Shown here: piece after piece, positions 47,825-59,397 of the stretch
Layout: each line of letters begins with the position of its first letter
Position numbering within the stretch: position 1 is the stretch's first letter
Translations under genes and position numbers: made by a program
The notes under the pieces: model-generated
The model's database searches: none
The model's input: the letters and a program-made list of their open reading frames with translations, nothing else
Told to the model about the DNA's origin: nothing
Assembly: GCF_018139145.2 (NCBI RefSeq)
Contig: NC_059500.1
Span: 23,231,437-23,295,436 of the forward strand
Direction of reading: 5' to 3'
Source: Gymnogyps californianus
Lineage: Eukaryota > Chordata > Aves > Accipitriformes > Cathartidae
Length of the DNA: 64,000 nucleotides

Positions 47825-49110
47825 CGAGTACCAGAAGTCTAAGACATAAGGTGAGGGAGCTGGAATGACTAACTTGTAATGAGGACATCAACGTAATTAT
47901 CATACTGGAAAATTAAAGACGGTAGATGGGGCACTGTGAGACCAGGGATATAAAGTGTGCAGGAAAGACTGAAAACGCAAGTATAGTGCTCTGGGTAAAG
48001 GACAAGCAGATCAAGTGGGATTAAAAGCCTATTTATGCCAGTGAGCAATGTGGAAACCCAATGGGCTGAAGTTCTTGGCCTTAGCAGAGCACTGGGCCGT
48101 ACATTACTAACTGGCCCTCCAGGATACTACACTGATGTCGATGTGCTACGGGACACCAGGAAACCGACATGGCAGAAAATGGAAAAGTAACAGATTAATG
48201 CAGCCACTCCCAATTTATAGGCCAACATCACCACTGAGCAAGATGTCAAGAGATCATTTTTAAACACAATCAATGACTGCTTGTCCCCAGGAAAGAAGGA
48301 CAGAAAAAAACATGCTACAAAACAAGAAAAACTGGATGAAAGGAAAAAAGAAGACAATGGGACCAAATGGCACAATAAAGTTAAAGGAAATTGTTAAAAA
48401 AAACCTTTTGAAAAACTCGAGTTCCATTCCAAAGGAGAATAGATGGCATCATAAACTGAGACAGAAGAAATGTGAAAAACACAGTAAGGTGGGCTAGGGA
48501 GATAGAGAAATATCTGACAGGGCATAAGAAACCAATAATCAGCCATTACCCCAATACACCTGAAATAGGAAGCCTGTCAGAGAACTTATAGCACCAACAG
48601 ATTGTCAGGATGTAAAACGGGTAGCAGAAAACATGGCCCTATCAGAAGACAGGTAAGTTTTCTGTGTATGTGCTCAGAGTGGAAGGGCTTGCAACATTTT
48701 CAGAAAGAAACTCTTCTCTATGGGGGGATATATCAGAAGTGCTATCTCAAACTGAGGCAGCAACAAAAGAACTTACAGAACAAGCAAACAAAATAAACAG
48801 CAGCAACTGCCACACTATTAACCCCAAAAGCTGTAAAGAAACTCAGGCAATTAAATAATTGATTTAAGTGGCTTCAGTACCACACAAAAAATTCTTTGGT
48901 ACCTGAAGATTAGAAAGTAGCAAATGTGACACTAACGCTTTTTTCAAGAGTCTTTTAGGGGAAATCCAGGAACCTACAGATGAGTAAGGATGATGTCTAT
49001 TCTGGACAAATTAATAAAAAAACATAGTAAAGAACAGAGTTAGTGGTCTTGGCTTTTGCAAATTTTATGAATTACTTAAACAACAAAGCCTCATCCATCA
49101 CGATCTCTGG
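47825..49110 (+). mobile_element. Ancient CR1/L3-like LINE, endonuclease and early reverse transcriptase, plus strand
   Basis: Same old family as at 11880-14320, opposite strand and an overlapping part of the element. Anchors in order: GTGAGGGAGCTGGAATGACT (47851), GAGGACATCAACGTAATTAT (47881, the endonuclease start), ACCAGGGATATAAAGTGTGC, TGTGCTACGGGACACCAGGA (48140s), CAATTAAATAATTGATTTAA with GGCTTCAGTACC (48850s), GATTAGAAAGTAGCAAATGT (48909, the TRANVTP-like reverse transcriptase entry) and CATAGTAAAGAACAGAGTTA (49022). It fades after the GGCTTTTGCAAATTTTATGA block near 49050-49110. All frames are broken. Confidence 0.68.
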
Positions 49111-51416
49111 AGGAAATTGCCGGGTAAGTATAGGTTTGTCAGAGATTGCCAGTTGATGGGTTGCAATGTCACCATGCAGAAAGCTAGAAGGCAGGTTCCC
49201 TCTGTAGCAGTGATTAAATGATGCCCTCACACAGAGAAAAGACAGTGGCTGTATAATATCAGTATAATAGACAGCCACATTGCCTACTCCTGTGCCAAGA
49301 AGACAGAAGCATGTAGTTGTGCTAAGCACAGTGTTAGAGCTGTTTTTCAGGAAAAGTAGGAAGAACCCACCTGAATATAGGTATAGACTGATGCTCTTCC
49401 TTACATATTTGGGAAATGACATGCAAGGAAAAGATTAATGGCTGGAAGGAGAGAGGGGTCAGAAGAGTGCAGGAGTTACTAGTTTGATTTGTTTCACAAT
49501 GGCTTGTCCATACCAAGAAGAGTGGAAAGATAAAAATTTGAACCATTAATCTGGTCCGTGCACTTTGAAGAGCAGATCATGGAATAATTTATCTTGATGT
49601 CAGAGAGGCAGGATGCAAAGCCACCTCTGGGTTAGCGTCCTACTGCTCTCAGATAAAAGCAAATGCCACTCCTATTCTCTTGCATCTGAAACTGCACTTC
49701 CCTCACTTCCATCCAGACTATCATACTGGTATTTCATGCAGGACATCCCACAATCTGCCTCTCCCCCTCCACCAAAAAGAAAAAAAGAAAAAAACATTGC
49801 AGAGCCACATTTTCCTCTACTAGAATAGTAAATTACGAATGCTACACATTACTTACCAGGTGGTGAGTATTCCTCTTGGCACCAGACAATCACCCATGGT
49901 GGAAAAACTTTGTGAACTGCAGATCATTGATCAGCTGCTGCTCCTTACAATGGTAAAGAAGGACTTACACAAATCTTTCTTTCCTGTTTCTCGTGTCAAT
50001 CAATGTCTCCCTCCCACCCGAGCGCCAGCAGCTCTGCTCTCCAGCTGCTATTGACTCTGACCCTGTTTCCAGAGCAACAAAATAGTCCTTCCCCAGGGCT
50101 GTCCTTGTTGCAGCAGGTCTCATTCATTGTACAGCAAGCCATGGCTATAAATACTTGACTGCCCATCCCTGCGTTAGTATGATTACTGTACATACCATCA
50201 GCATGTTACCTATTTAGTGTACTGCCCACAGATTTGGTCAAGGTGCTAGGTATAAAAAAGGAACAAAAAAATGAAGCTTCCATCCTGCCCCCACTCATTA
50301 CAAAACTCTTGAGTTGGTATCTAACTAGCTAGTATTTTGTTTATGGCTATGCTTCGCGGGGAAAAGGCAAAGCCCCAGAGGACGTCTGTTTGAAGGTGTG
50401 TTGATAGGTCAGAAATTGTTTTATGATGGAAAATGTATCTGTTTTGGACACAGATGAGCATGCACTGATTTTCTTGGGGTGATGGTCAAGTGATGGCTGG
50501 ATGCTGGATGCCTCCTGATGCAGGGGCTCGTGACGAGGAGACGTATGGCTGTAAGGAACAGTACTCACAGCAAAGTTCTGATGCTGGTGTGGTTCTGCAA
50601 AAGGTAGCACATCAGTAAGAAGAAAATGAAACTATATCTGCTCAGCTGAGGGCAACAGACTAGCACTGCAAAACAGTCGTCTTGAACTCCTTTTGGAAGC
50701 CAGTATCAGGATAATCAAGCAAACAAGGACATAAAGGGAAGCTCTCACTACAACAAGCAGCGAAGCGGCCCTTCAGACACACTCTCTCCAAGCAGCTGAG
50801 AGCACAGAGACCATCTAAATGATGACCACAATACAACCACTTGCAAATTCATCCTTGCTCTTCACTTTACTGGGAAAGTCACCACTCTCAATTCTGCCTA
50901 CTCCCTTGTGAAGTTTGGAGCCAGTCCTGACATGCAGGAGAAGTCAAATTGTGCATAAGGGACCAAAAAGGAGGGACATGAGATGCAGTTTGAGCAGACA
51001 AGTAGAGCCAGCTAATGTCCCTATAAAGCAGCTGAGTATCCAGTTCATGAGTGGCCGTTTTGAAGAGTGTGAATACTGAAATATATCCTTCTCAGTATAT
51101 TATTGAGGGCAGATGCAAAAGGATTAACCAGAAAAACCTCCAACAGATTTATTCATCTCACACCTCACAGCCTATGGTCTGAACTCAATCTTTGAGTCAC
51201 AGTCTGATAGCTCTCACCTCAGTTCCTGGATGTCTGACAGGAAATTTGGCACCTGGTCCAAGTGGCAGCTTTTGCAGGGCCCTGTGCAGGACTGTGCATG
51301 GACACATCAGCTGACTCTAAAATTGATCATCAAACATAGTTTGCATCTGCAAAGAAATTTTGGGCATAACTTAGGCTACAGGTAAGAATGAATATGAGAC
51401 CACTGCCTCCTAGACA
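49111..51416. other. No gene recognised; unique sequence
   Basis: Frames of 65-116 codons lack recognisable domains. An A-rich run lies near 49775-49795 (AAAAAGAAAAAAAGAAAAAA). Confidence 0.5.
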
Positions 51417-52148
51417 TTGTGGTGAAGACCATGGTGACACAGGTTGTCCCTCTGGAGCCCATGGAGGACCACAGTGGAGTATATATCCACAATGCAGCCT
51501 GTGGAGGACCACACACTGAAGTGGATGAAGACACCATGAAGGAAGCCGTGACTTTGTGGAGAGCCCACACTGGAGTGGCAGGAACTGTGGCCTGTGGAGA
51601 GGAGTCCACGCCAGAGTAAGTTTTCTGGCAGAACCTGTGACTCTGTGGGGGACCCATGCTGGAGCAGTCCATTCCTGAAGGACTGCACTCCGTGGAAAGG
51701 CCCCATGCTGGAGCAGTTCTTGAGGAATTGCAGCCTGTGGGAATGACCCACGTTGGAGAAGTTCATGAAGGACTGTCTCCCATAGGAGGAACCCCACACT
51801 GGAGCAGGAGAAGAGAGTGAGGAGGGAAGAGCGGCAGAGACAAGGTGTAATGAACTGACCACAACCCCCTTTCCCCACCCCCTGCGCTGCTTGGGAAGCC
51901 CGGGAAGAAGGAAGGGGTGGGAGGAAGGTGTTTTTAGATTTGTTCTTATTTCTTATTATCCTGCTTTGTTTACTTAGCAATAAATTAATTTCCCCGAGTC
52001 TGTTTTGCCCTTGAGAGTAATTGGTGAGTGATCTCCCTGTCCTTATCTTGACCCACGAACTTTTTGTCTCCCCCCATCCTGTTGAGAAGGCGGAATGATA
52101 GAGCGGCTGGGTGGGCACCTGACAGCCAGCCAAGGTCAACCCAGCACA
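51417..52148 (+). mobile_element. LTR fragment, avian ERVL-like 1-kb family, copy 4 (5'-truncated, 732 bp)
   Basis: It begins inside the family sequence at GTGGTGAAGACCATGGTGA (equivalent to about 40139 in copy 2) and runs to GGTCAACCCAGCACA. It keeps a decayed internal repeat array and AATAAA at 51979-51984. Relative to copies 2 and 3 it lacks about 40 bases around 51890 (the GGGGGAGGAGGTA segment). The U3 start and TATA-like region are missing. No right-side target duplication can be assigned. Confidence 0.9.
51979..51984 (+). promoter_or_regulatory. LTR polyadenylation signal AATAAA
   Basis: It lies 164 bases before the LTR end, in the context TTAGCAATAAATTAA shared with copy 2. Confidence 0.6.
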
Positions 52149-53840
52149 GAATGCTCCGCTATCAATACATACTCATCAGTTTTCCAGGCATCTCTATTAA
52201 ACTTGAAGTCTAAACAAGTCTTGCCAGATCTTGATATAATGGTTTAGCTACTTTGTCATAAAACACAGAGGCTCACAAGATTAACAAATAATACTGTTTC
52301 CAAATCTTCATGACATGCACGTACCCACCATTCTTCAGCAGAGATTTTTATTCTTTTTTATGTTACCATTCTAGTTCTGGAAATCTTAATTTAGCCCTTA
52401 TTGTCTTTGAGCATGCGTCTTGAAGCTCAGGAAACATCAAAGGTTGGTGTGTGTGTGTGTTTGTGCAAGTAAAATCCTGTTTCAAGTCATGTATCCTCTC
52501 CAGTTTTATTTATATGCAGAATCCCAATAAGGGCTTTCTTTGTTTTGGAGGTGGGTGGAGGTTGTTAAGAATCTAAATGGAAACCAGACATTCTACTGTT
52601 CTTTTCATATATCAAAGAATTAGTGGATTATAGGAACATCTTACAAAGTTAGTGATGTTTTGAACCACCTCAGCAGGTTTGTCAAAGAAATTACAGCTGT
52701 GTTGTTTTCAAACTACTGACTTACTTGTTTCAAAGCTCCCAATCCATATAATCCACAGGAACAGAATAAACGAAAGAGTGGAAGAGAAGAGGACTTAGGA
52801 AGACGTATGCATATCTGGAGAAGTGAGCAAGCAGTACCACGCAAGTACTGGATGCAAAGAAAACAACCTCATGTTAATGTCACAAGGCAGAGCAGGAGGT
52901 ACCTGAACAATACAACATTCTTTTTCCCACAATGCAAAATCACCCTGTTGTGTAGTTGTTGCATAAACATGACTTTTTTTTTCTTTAAATGTATTCTGTA
53001 TTACTCAATTCCAGCATTGGTAATTTGTTATGTAATCAATCACCAAGGCTACATTACTTTTAAATCTAATTACTACTAGCCATTTCATAATTAACCAGAA
53101 ACAAAGTTGCCCCCAAATTATCAGTGTAGCAGCATTATGATGTTGCTCTGCCTGGCCTGGTTAGCTGATTTGATTATACTATTATAGCCTTTCCGGTAAT
53201 TCCCCAGCAGTGATTTAGCCTGGAGTTAAACAGAGCCTAAAGTGCTCCATTAATGATGAGATAGTGCTTCTGGTGCTTGAAGAGTAGCCAGCTGCAAGGT
53301 GCTAAGCCAGATCTCCAGTAGGAAAAAGAGGAATGGACATGGAGGACAGAAAACACTGCCTCAGCAAAGCCAAGAACACAAGCCACCTGTGACCACACCA
53401 CAAGCAGCAGTAAGGCAAAAGGGATTCTGTACTAAATAGTCATTAACAAAGATGCCCCAGCAAGAAAGTCACACAGACCTCAAAAAGCAACTAGGGACCA
53501 AAAAAATAGTTAGTGTTCTAGCTCCTTTCAACCACATGCTTGTTTTTCACAGGTGCAGTCACACAAAAAGTAACTGCTCATCCTTCTGTTGATCTTAGGA
53601 GTAAAATCTAAGTGCAACAAATTCTGGCAAACGAGAACTTTTATCTTCATCACTGAGGGCACAGCAAATATTTCTATGCTACAGCCAGATTTTTTAAACC
53701 CAGGTGTGAATCTGTTCCTGTGATGGCTATACGCAGTTCTTGGAATGCTAATTCCCTTCCTAATGAGCAGTTCTTTTGCTTCAGCTATTAAAGTAAAAAT
53801 CATTGCAGACAAACACCATAAATACAGAAAGTTAGGCACC
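52149..53840. other. No gene recognised; unique sequence
   Basis: This contains a short GT-rich run near 52447-52462. A segment at 53110-53290 has a composition reminiscent of conserved non-coding elements, but that cannot be judged without alignment. Confidence 0.45.
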
Positions 53841-54216
53841 TGTCACGGTTTAACCCCAGCCAGCAACTAAGCACCACACAGCCGCTCGCTCACTGCTCCC
53901 CCCACTGGGATGGGGGAGAGAATCAGAAGAGTAAAAGTGAGAAAACTCATGGGTTGAGATAAAGACAGTTTAATAAGTAAAGCAAAAGCAGTGCACTCAA
54001 GCAAAGCAAAACAAGGAATTCATTCACTGCTTCCCATCGCCAGGCAGGTGTTCAGCCATCTCCAGGAAAGCAAGGCTCATTCACACGTAACGGTTACTTG
54101 GGAAGACAAATGCCATCACGCTGAAAATCCCCCCCTTCCTTCTTCTTCCCCCAGCTTTATATGCTGAGCATGATGTCATATGGTATGGAATATCCCTTTG
54201 GTCAGGTGAGGTCAGC
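53841..54216 (-). mobile_element. LTR fragment of the 609-bp family, minus strand (U3 start missing)
   Basis: Plus-strand text TGTCACGGTTTAACCCCAGC, AGCAACTAAGCACCACACAG, CTCATGGGTTGAGATAAAGA, CAGTTTAATAAGTAAAG, TTTATATGCTGAGCATGATG and GGTATGGAATATCCCTTTGG follows 37167-37775 up to the TATA region. It then breaks off after GTCAGGTGAGGTCAGCC. In element sense the first roughly 200 bases of U3 are missing. Between 53985 and 54140 it carries a segment not alike in the 37167 copy, so it may be a different subfamily. Confidence 0.9.
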
Positions 54217-57200
54217 CTCAAGAACTACAAAGAACGAGAAACAAACTTTTTACGTTTCAACATCTGCACACCTATCCCTACACAGTTACTATATTTCTAC
54301 ATATTTTCTATTATAGTTCTAATACATGTATATATGTATGTAAAAATATAACAAGAACTGCCAACAGAACAACATTTCAGACTGACTGAGCTACATGACT
54401 TCAATCTCATCCATCTGGAGTATTAAAGTAAGATTCGTCACCCTGTGAATACACCAATGCAGAGTAGAAATTATAGTCTCAATGTAAAGTTCAACTTGTA
54501 TCTTCTGGTGACAAATTTTGGCAAATACTCTATATAGTATTAGTATACTCTATATAGTATTAGTATATAGCATGCAATGGGCAGGATTATGCACAGTGCT
54601 GAGTGACCTTCAGCTAAGGAAACACGGAAGAGAAGATAACATGGGATGGGGATTTCACTGGAGAGACATAAAGGACAAAGACAGAAAAGGCAGATATAAA
54701 AGCCAAGGAGAAAGGAAAGACAGACGAGAAGGTGGAACAGCTAAGGAGAGGGTAGACGTAGGGTTTGTACAAACTCTAGAAAAGGTATATTCTCATTCCT
54801 GTGGTAGTCCTCCCTCACCGGGAGAGCAGCGTTAGCACATCCCACCTCATCCTCCACATCACACAGCTCTGCAACATTGTCAGGAAATCCCCCCCACACC
54901 CCCAACATCATTCTCCTGATGATTATTCAACCTGGAATAATCCTGACCTGGTAACTCCGCACAGTCTGCACAGTTTGAAGATTTGAGAAGTAGCTATTGA
55001 CATTTTAGTTGATAGAGGGGGGGAAAAACACCTGATAGACGACTGAAAACTTGCAGCTACAGAGAAGACCGAGGAAGACACGTGTCAGAGTAGAACCATC
55101 ATGCTTTGTATTCCCTTTTGCCTCCAGGTATGAGAGGACTGCAATGCTTATGGCTGTCCTACTGTGGAAGCAGTAGGTTTCTGAAGCATTAGTTTCCCAA
55201 GCAGTGTCAGTTATAGAGCTCCTCAGTTAGCCCTTAAGTATGATTCCAGCTTTTTATATTGCACCCTGTAAGGTTTTCCTAATACTGTATTTATTAATAG
55301 AACAACTCACACAAATCGTTTTAGGAAGTTCAAAAATTTTAACTTGTTACATGTCATTTTGTGACCTAAGATGTCTGTTTAGCATTTCCATTGAGAAAAA
55401 TGTTGAAATCATATTTAAATACACAATTATTTTCCCTTTTATGGCATAATTAGAACCATTTTTCAACAGGAGTCTATTTATGAAGATTGAAGGGCATTAC
55501 ATTCAGGAAACTCCATTACTAGAAAGCACTTACAGACACAAAAGTGTTAGTGGGAAAAACACACAAGTGAGTTCCTACAGGATACATTATGTTGGCAAAT
55601 CAATGAAATTAAACGGCCTAAGAGGACATGACACATTCATTTTCTTGGTAAAAGCAGGCTTTATGATGGTGATGAGTAGCTGCTTTTTATTAAAAAAAAA
55701 TGGAGTTAGCCAAAGTGAATGTAATTTAGTATATTTCAAAGCATGTCAGAACGGTTATGCAAGTTACCTGCATCACAGCAGCCTTTTTGCCAGTTTTTTT
55801 TGCTTGTAATGGAAAGAAAAAAAAAACCTACCCTTTAAAGGAAACACTGTAGGCATTTTTAAGCTCCTGAAACACATGTAGCTACATGAGTTGTCTCCCT
55901 CCCTCCACTGTGCTCAATAGCTGTTAAAGTGACACGTACCTCCTTGTCAAGGTGCTCACCTTGGTAAGCACATACTTTGTTTCAAAACCTCTCTTTCCCA
56001 TTGCCTTCGTTTTTTTCTTCTGCCTCATTTTGCTTAGGCTATGGGTCTCTGGAAATCCTGCCTGTGCTTGTATTTTTCAACAGGTTTAGACTGATACCTG
56101 TACCTGTAGAGACCGTAAAATACATCAGTGGTCTGTATGGACATCGAAGGTGTCACATCCATTTTGAATGGTACTGAAAAGAGCTGATACCAGCTAGGAG
56201 CTGGGAATCAAGGCAACTGCGCATATTGGTGCTTCTTCCTACACAATGTGCTTGAAGGCTCAAATATTACATACAGAAATTCAGGATTCCATTTCAGGGA
56301 TCAAAAGCTTCAGTGAGTTACACTCACTGTCGCAGTAAAAGCAAATCTTTTTTTTTTTTTGTGGAGGTACCCTAAAACCAAGAATCAGGAACACCAAGTT
56401 ATAAGCCTGTTGCCTCTAGAAATTCAGTCTGGGCAAAGACATGAATCACCTATGCAGAACAGAGTCAAGTCCTGTCCAGCAAGTCCTTTTGTGCTGGACT
56501 TACCTTAGTGCCAAGCTTCAGGCTACGAAATAAGAGCAAGACTCAGAATTTCAGGTAACAGCTAAACAATCCCTTCTGATCTTATTACTTTGGTGGGCGC
56601 TAGTCACATTCTGTCCCTACATTTTGAAAACAAGAGAAAAGTGATACAATATCTCACCCAGATCAAGCTGCCACAGGCAATGGCTACTGCAGCCAACTCA
56701 TTTGCAGTTTGAATAATTAAAAAAAAATAATCTATAACTGCAGTATTAGACTGCTGTATGATAGTATTTACATCCATTGAAAGGATGCCTTGATTTGAAG
56801 GGAAGATGTAGATGGCTTTTTTTTTTCCTACTGGAAAAGCTGAAAGAATAACTGGCTTTTTAGTTGAGTTAGTTTCCAAGTATCATGGGGACAAAATGGT
56901 ATGTTGGCCTTAAAACTTTTTGTGATTTTATCTTTAAACACACCTTTTGAAAGATAAAGACAGAAATAGACTTCCAAATGAAATCCTCCATGAATACTAA
57001 CATCAGGACATTTCTACTTTATTTTATTAATTTGTTGCAATTGAGAACATTAATCATTGACTTTTGTTTATCTGCATTTTTGGGCAATTTCTACATTCCA
57101 TTTCCAATATTGCTTCTTTCCCACCCTCAAATTCTGTTCACAATTTGCCAAACTGTCTGTGGAGAGGCTGGAGCGCTGAAGGTAAAGAGCAAATTATCTT

Positions 57201-59057
57201 TATTCCATCAAAAAAAAAAATCTGAAAATACAGTTTTATCCAACCTCTTAAAATCAGATTTGCCTTTACACCACAGATGCCACTAGTTCTTGATTAAATA
57301 AAGATCTTATCATCTTCTGCCCCTGCTGGAGATATGTATTACATCTTCTAAAACAAAACTAGACAAATGGTTTATTCACATTTTGCTACCACTTCTCTTC
57401 CCATTCAGGTGAGGGAATGTTGCCGTTATATGCTGCTCTCAAATCTCTTAACAATCATTTAGTCAAAAAATTTAGTGCATGACCTCGTCTCCTCAGGTAT
57501 CATTGAAAGGGTAAATAGTTTGAAAGTGACCACTCCTAGCCCTGAATCATAGCAACAAAAATCTTAGAGCACAACACGAACTTGTATGTTAATGCAGAGA
57601 TAGGCTTCATTTACATCATGTGCATTGATTATGTTTGTAGCTGAAGGCGTGTATCCAGCTGAATGACCCTCTCAGATTGAAGAAGCAGCAAGAAGGACAT
57701 TACCTTGCCTACTTGCTTTGAACTTGCTGCTAAATTCAGAAGAGCTAAGAAGAGCATATAAACTGATATTGAGTCTTACAAATTCTGCATAAATCTGTAA
57801 AACACACCACACATCTCAGGTATTACAGACAGGACGCAGAGTTAGATCAACTCATGTGAGTCCTGAAGTAGAACTGCTAAAAGGAATGAATGTAGCTGGA
57901 ACCCTGCTGAAGAATGCAGTACTCACACCAACACTAGATCTAAAAGCTCTATTCTAACACAACCAAAAGTCAAGTCTGATCTGTAAGGCAATCTTGTGAA
58001 ACAACACAGGCAGATAATCACAATGGTTCCCAGCAGACCTCATATCTCAAAGTTTCCTGCCTGGTCTACCGTCAGTTATCACTCATCAAGGCTTTCCTTT
58101 TACGAGGCATGGATAAGAAGCCAAGTAATTCTTCACTGGGTGGGAACATTACACTGAGTCTGTCTTCAGTAAGATTTATCTTCTTGAAATCAGCTCTCTT
58201 CTTTAAAAATGAAAAGTCAGAAAAACAATGTACAAAAAAGTAATTAAGTTTGTACTAGGAAGAATAGAGTGAATAAGAATTTTTCATATTCCAGAAAATT
58301 AAAAGCTTACTTTCTACAGCAATTCAGTATTTTGTAGTTTTCAGTGGTACACCCTGCTAAAGCCACCTATTGATCACTCATTTGAGTTAAAAGTTGAGTA
58401 TCTAGATTTAAGATCCAAATGAAAAACAGAAATACATTAACAGTACACTTATGATTAAAAAGGTTAAAAATTATTTTTTTCACTCCACATTCATTTACAT
58501 TTTTGCATGGGCAAAAATAGCAACTCTGGACAAAACAGTGTATTACTTCTTTTGGAAGGTAAAGCAAGTATACACGAAGAATCAAAACATATTCATTCTA
58601 ACTGATGGGAAGAGGACCAAAAAAGAATAGCCCAAAGCAAATGGCTTTTCCACCGCAGAACAGTTTCTATAAGTTGACAGCATTCTTTCTCACCATGCTT
58701 AAAGTTACAGATCTGAACCTCTGGCATAGACTAGAACTGTAAAACTCTCAGCAACGAAAGCAAGAGTGTTTGACACAAATTAATACTCTAGCACAATATC
58801 TAGTGCTGTTTTGAGAACTATCTTTCCTCCTGCGGAGTATATAAAGGCACGTCCTCCATTTTGTATGACAAAATGCCTTCCCTAGAATTTTGTTCCTAGA
58901 AAAACATTATTGCCCAATTTCACTGATACATCTGCAAGTGTTGGTCTCCAACATGCACTTAGCTACTGCTTCAAGCCAACTGTGATGGAATAGTTGTCTT
59001 CAGTTGAATTTAACACCTTTGAAAAGGCTGGTTTTATGTATTAGAAGTTGGAATCAA
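54217..59057. other. No gene recognised; AT-rich unique sequence
   Basis: It includes the 20-bp tandem duplication at 54526-54565, a G-run near 55015-55023, and T- or A-runs (56348-56360, 57211-57220). No recognisable coding frame. The right part, nearer to SLC25A46, could include distal 3' UTR, which I cannot decide. Confidence 0.45.
54526..54565 (+). repeat. Perfect 20-bp tandem duplication (two copies)
   Basis: The unit TACTCTATATAGTATTAGTA occurs at 54526-54545 and again at 54546-54565, followed by a partial TATA. It is rich in TATA/ATAT palindromes. Confidence 0.97.
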
Positions 59058-59176
59058 AAACTTGACTGGACAAGGGCCTGCACAATCTTGTCTGAAGCCA
59101 ATGTTGTCCTTGCTTAGAGCAGGAATTTGGACTAGATGACCTGCCAAGATCCTTTCCAATCTGGATGATTCTCTGA
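59058..59176 (+). mobile_element. CR1 LINE 3' tail, plus strand, old
   Basis: CTGGACAAGGGCCTGCACAA, TGCTTAGAGCAGGAATTTGG, ACTAGATGACCTGCCAAGAT and CCTTTCCAATCTGGATGATT are in CR1 tail order, ending ATTCTCTGATA. It lies within 2 kb downstream of the SLC25A46 stop codon, near the possible 3' UTR. Confidence 0.82.
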
Positions 59177-59397
59177 TACGGTTCGCTTCATACTCATATA
59201 AACTTTAAAAATACAAACCAGGAATGGAGTATTTTACTCAAGTTCTTGCAAGTAGTTTAATTCAACATGTTCTTGCACTTAGGAAAGTTGATGAACTTCA
59301 CTCTGAAGTCTATACAATAAAATATAACACACAAATTGGGATTCCTTTACATGCCTCTTCAGTGAATTACTTCAAAATATTTACAATGAAGTCTCAT

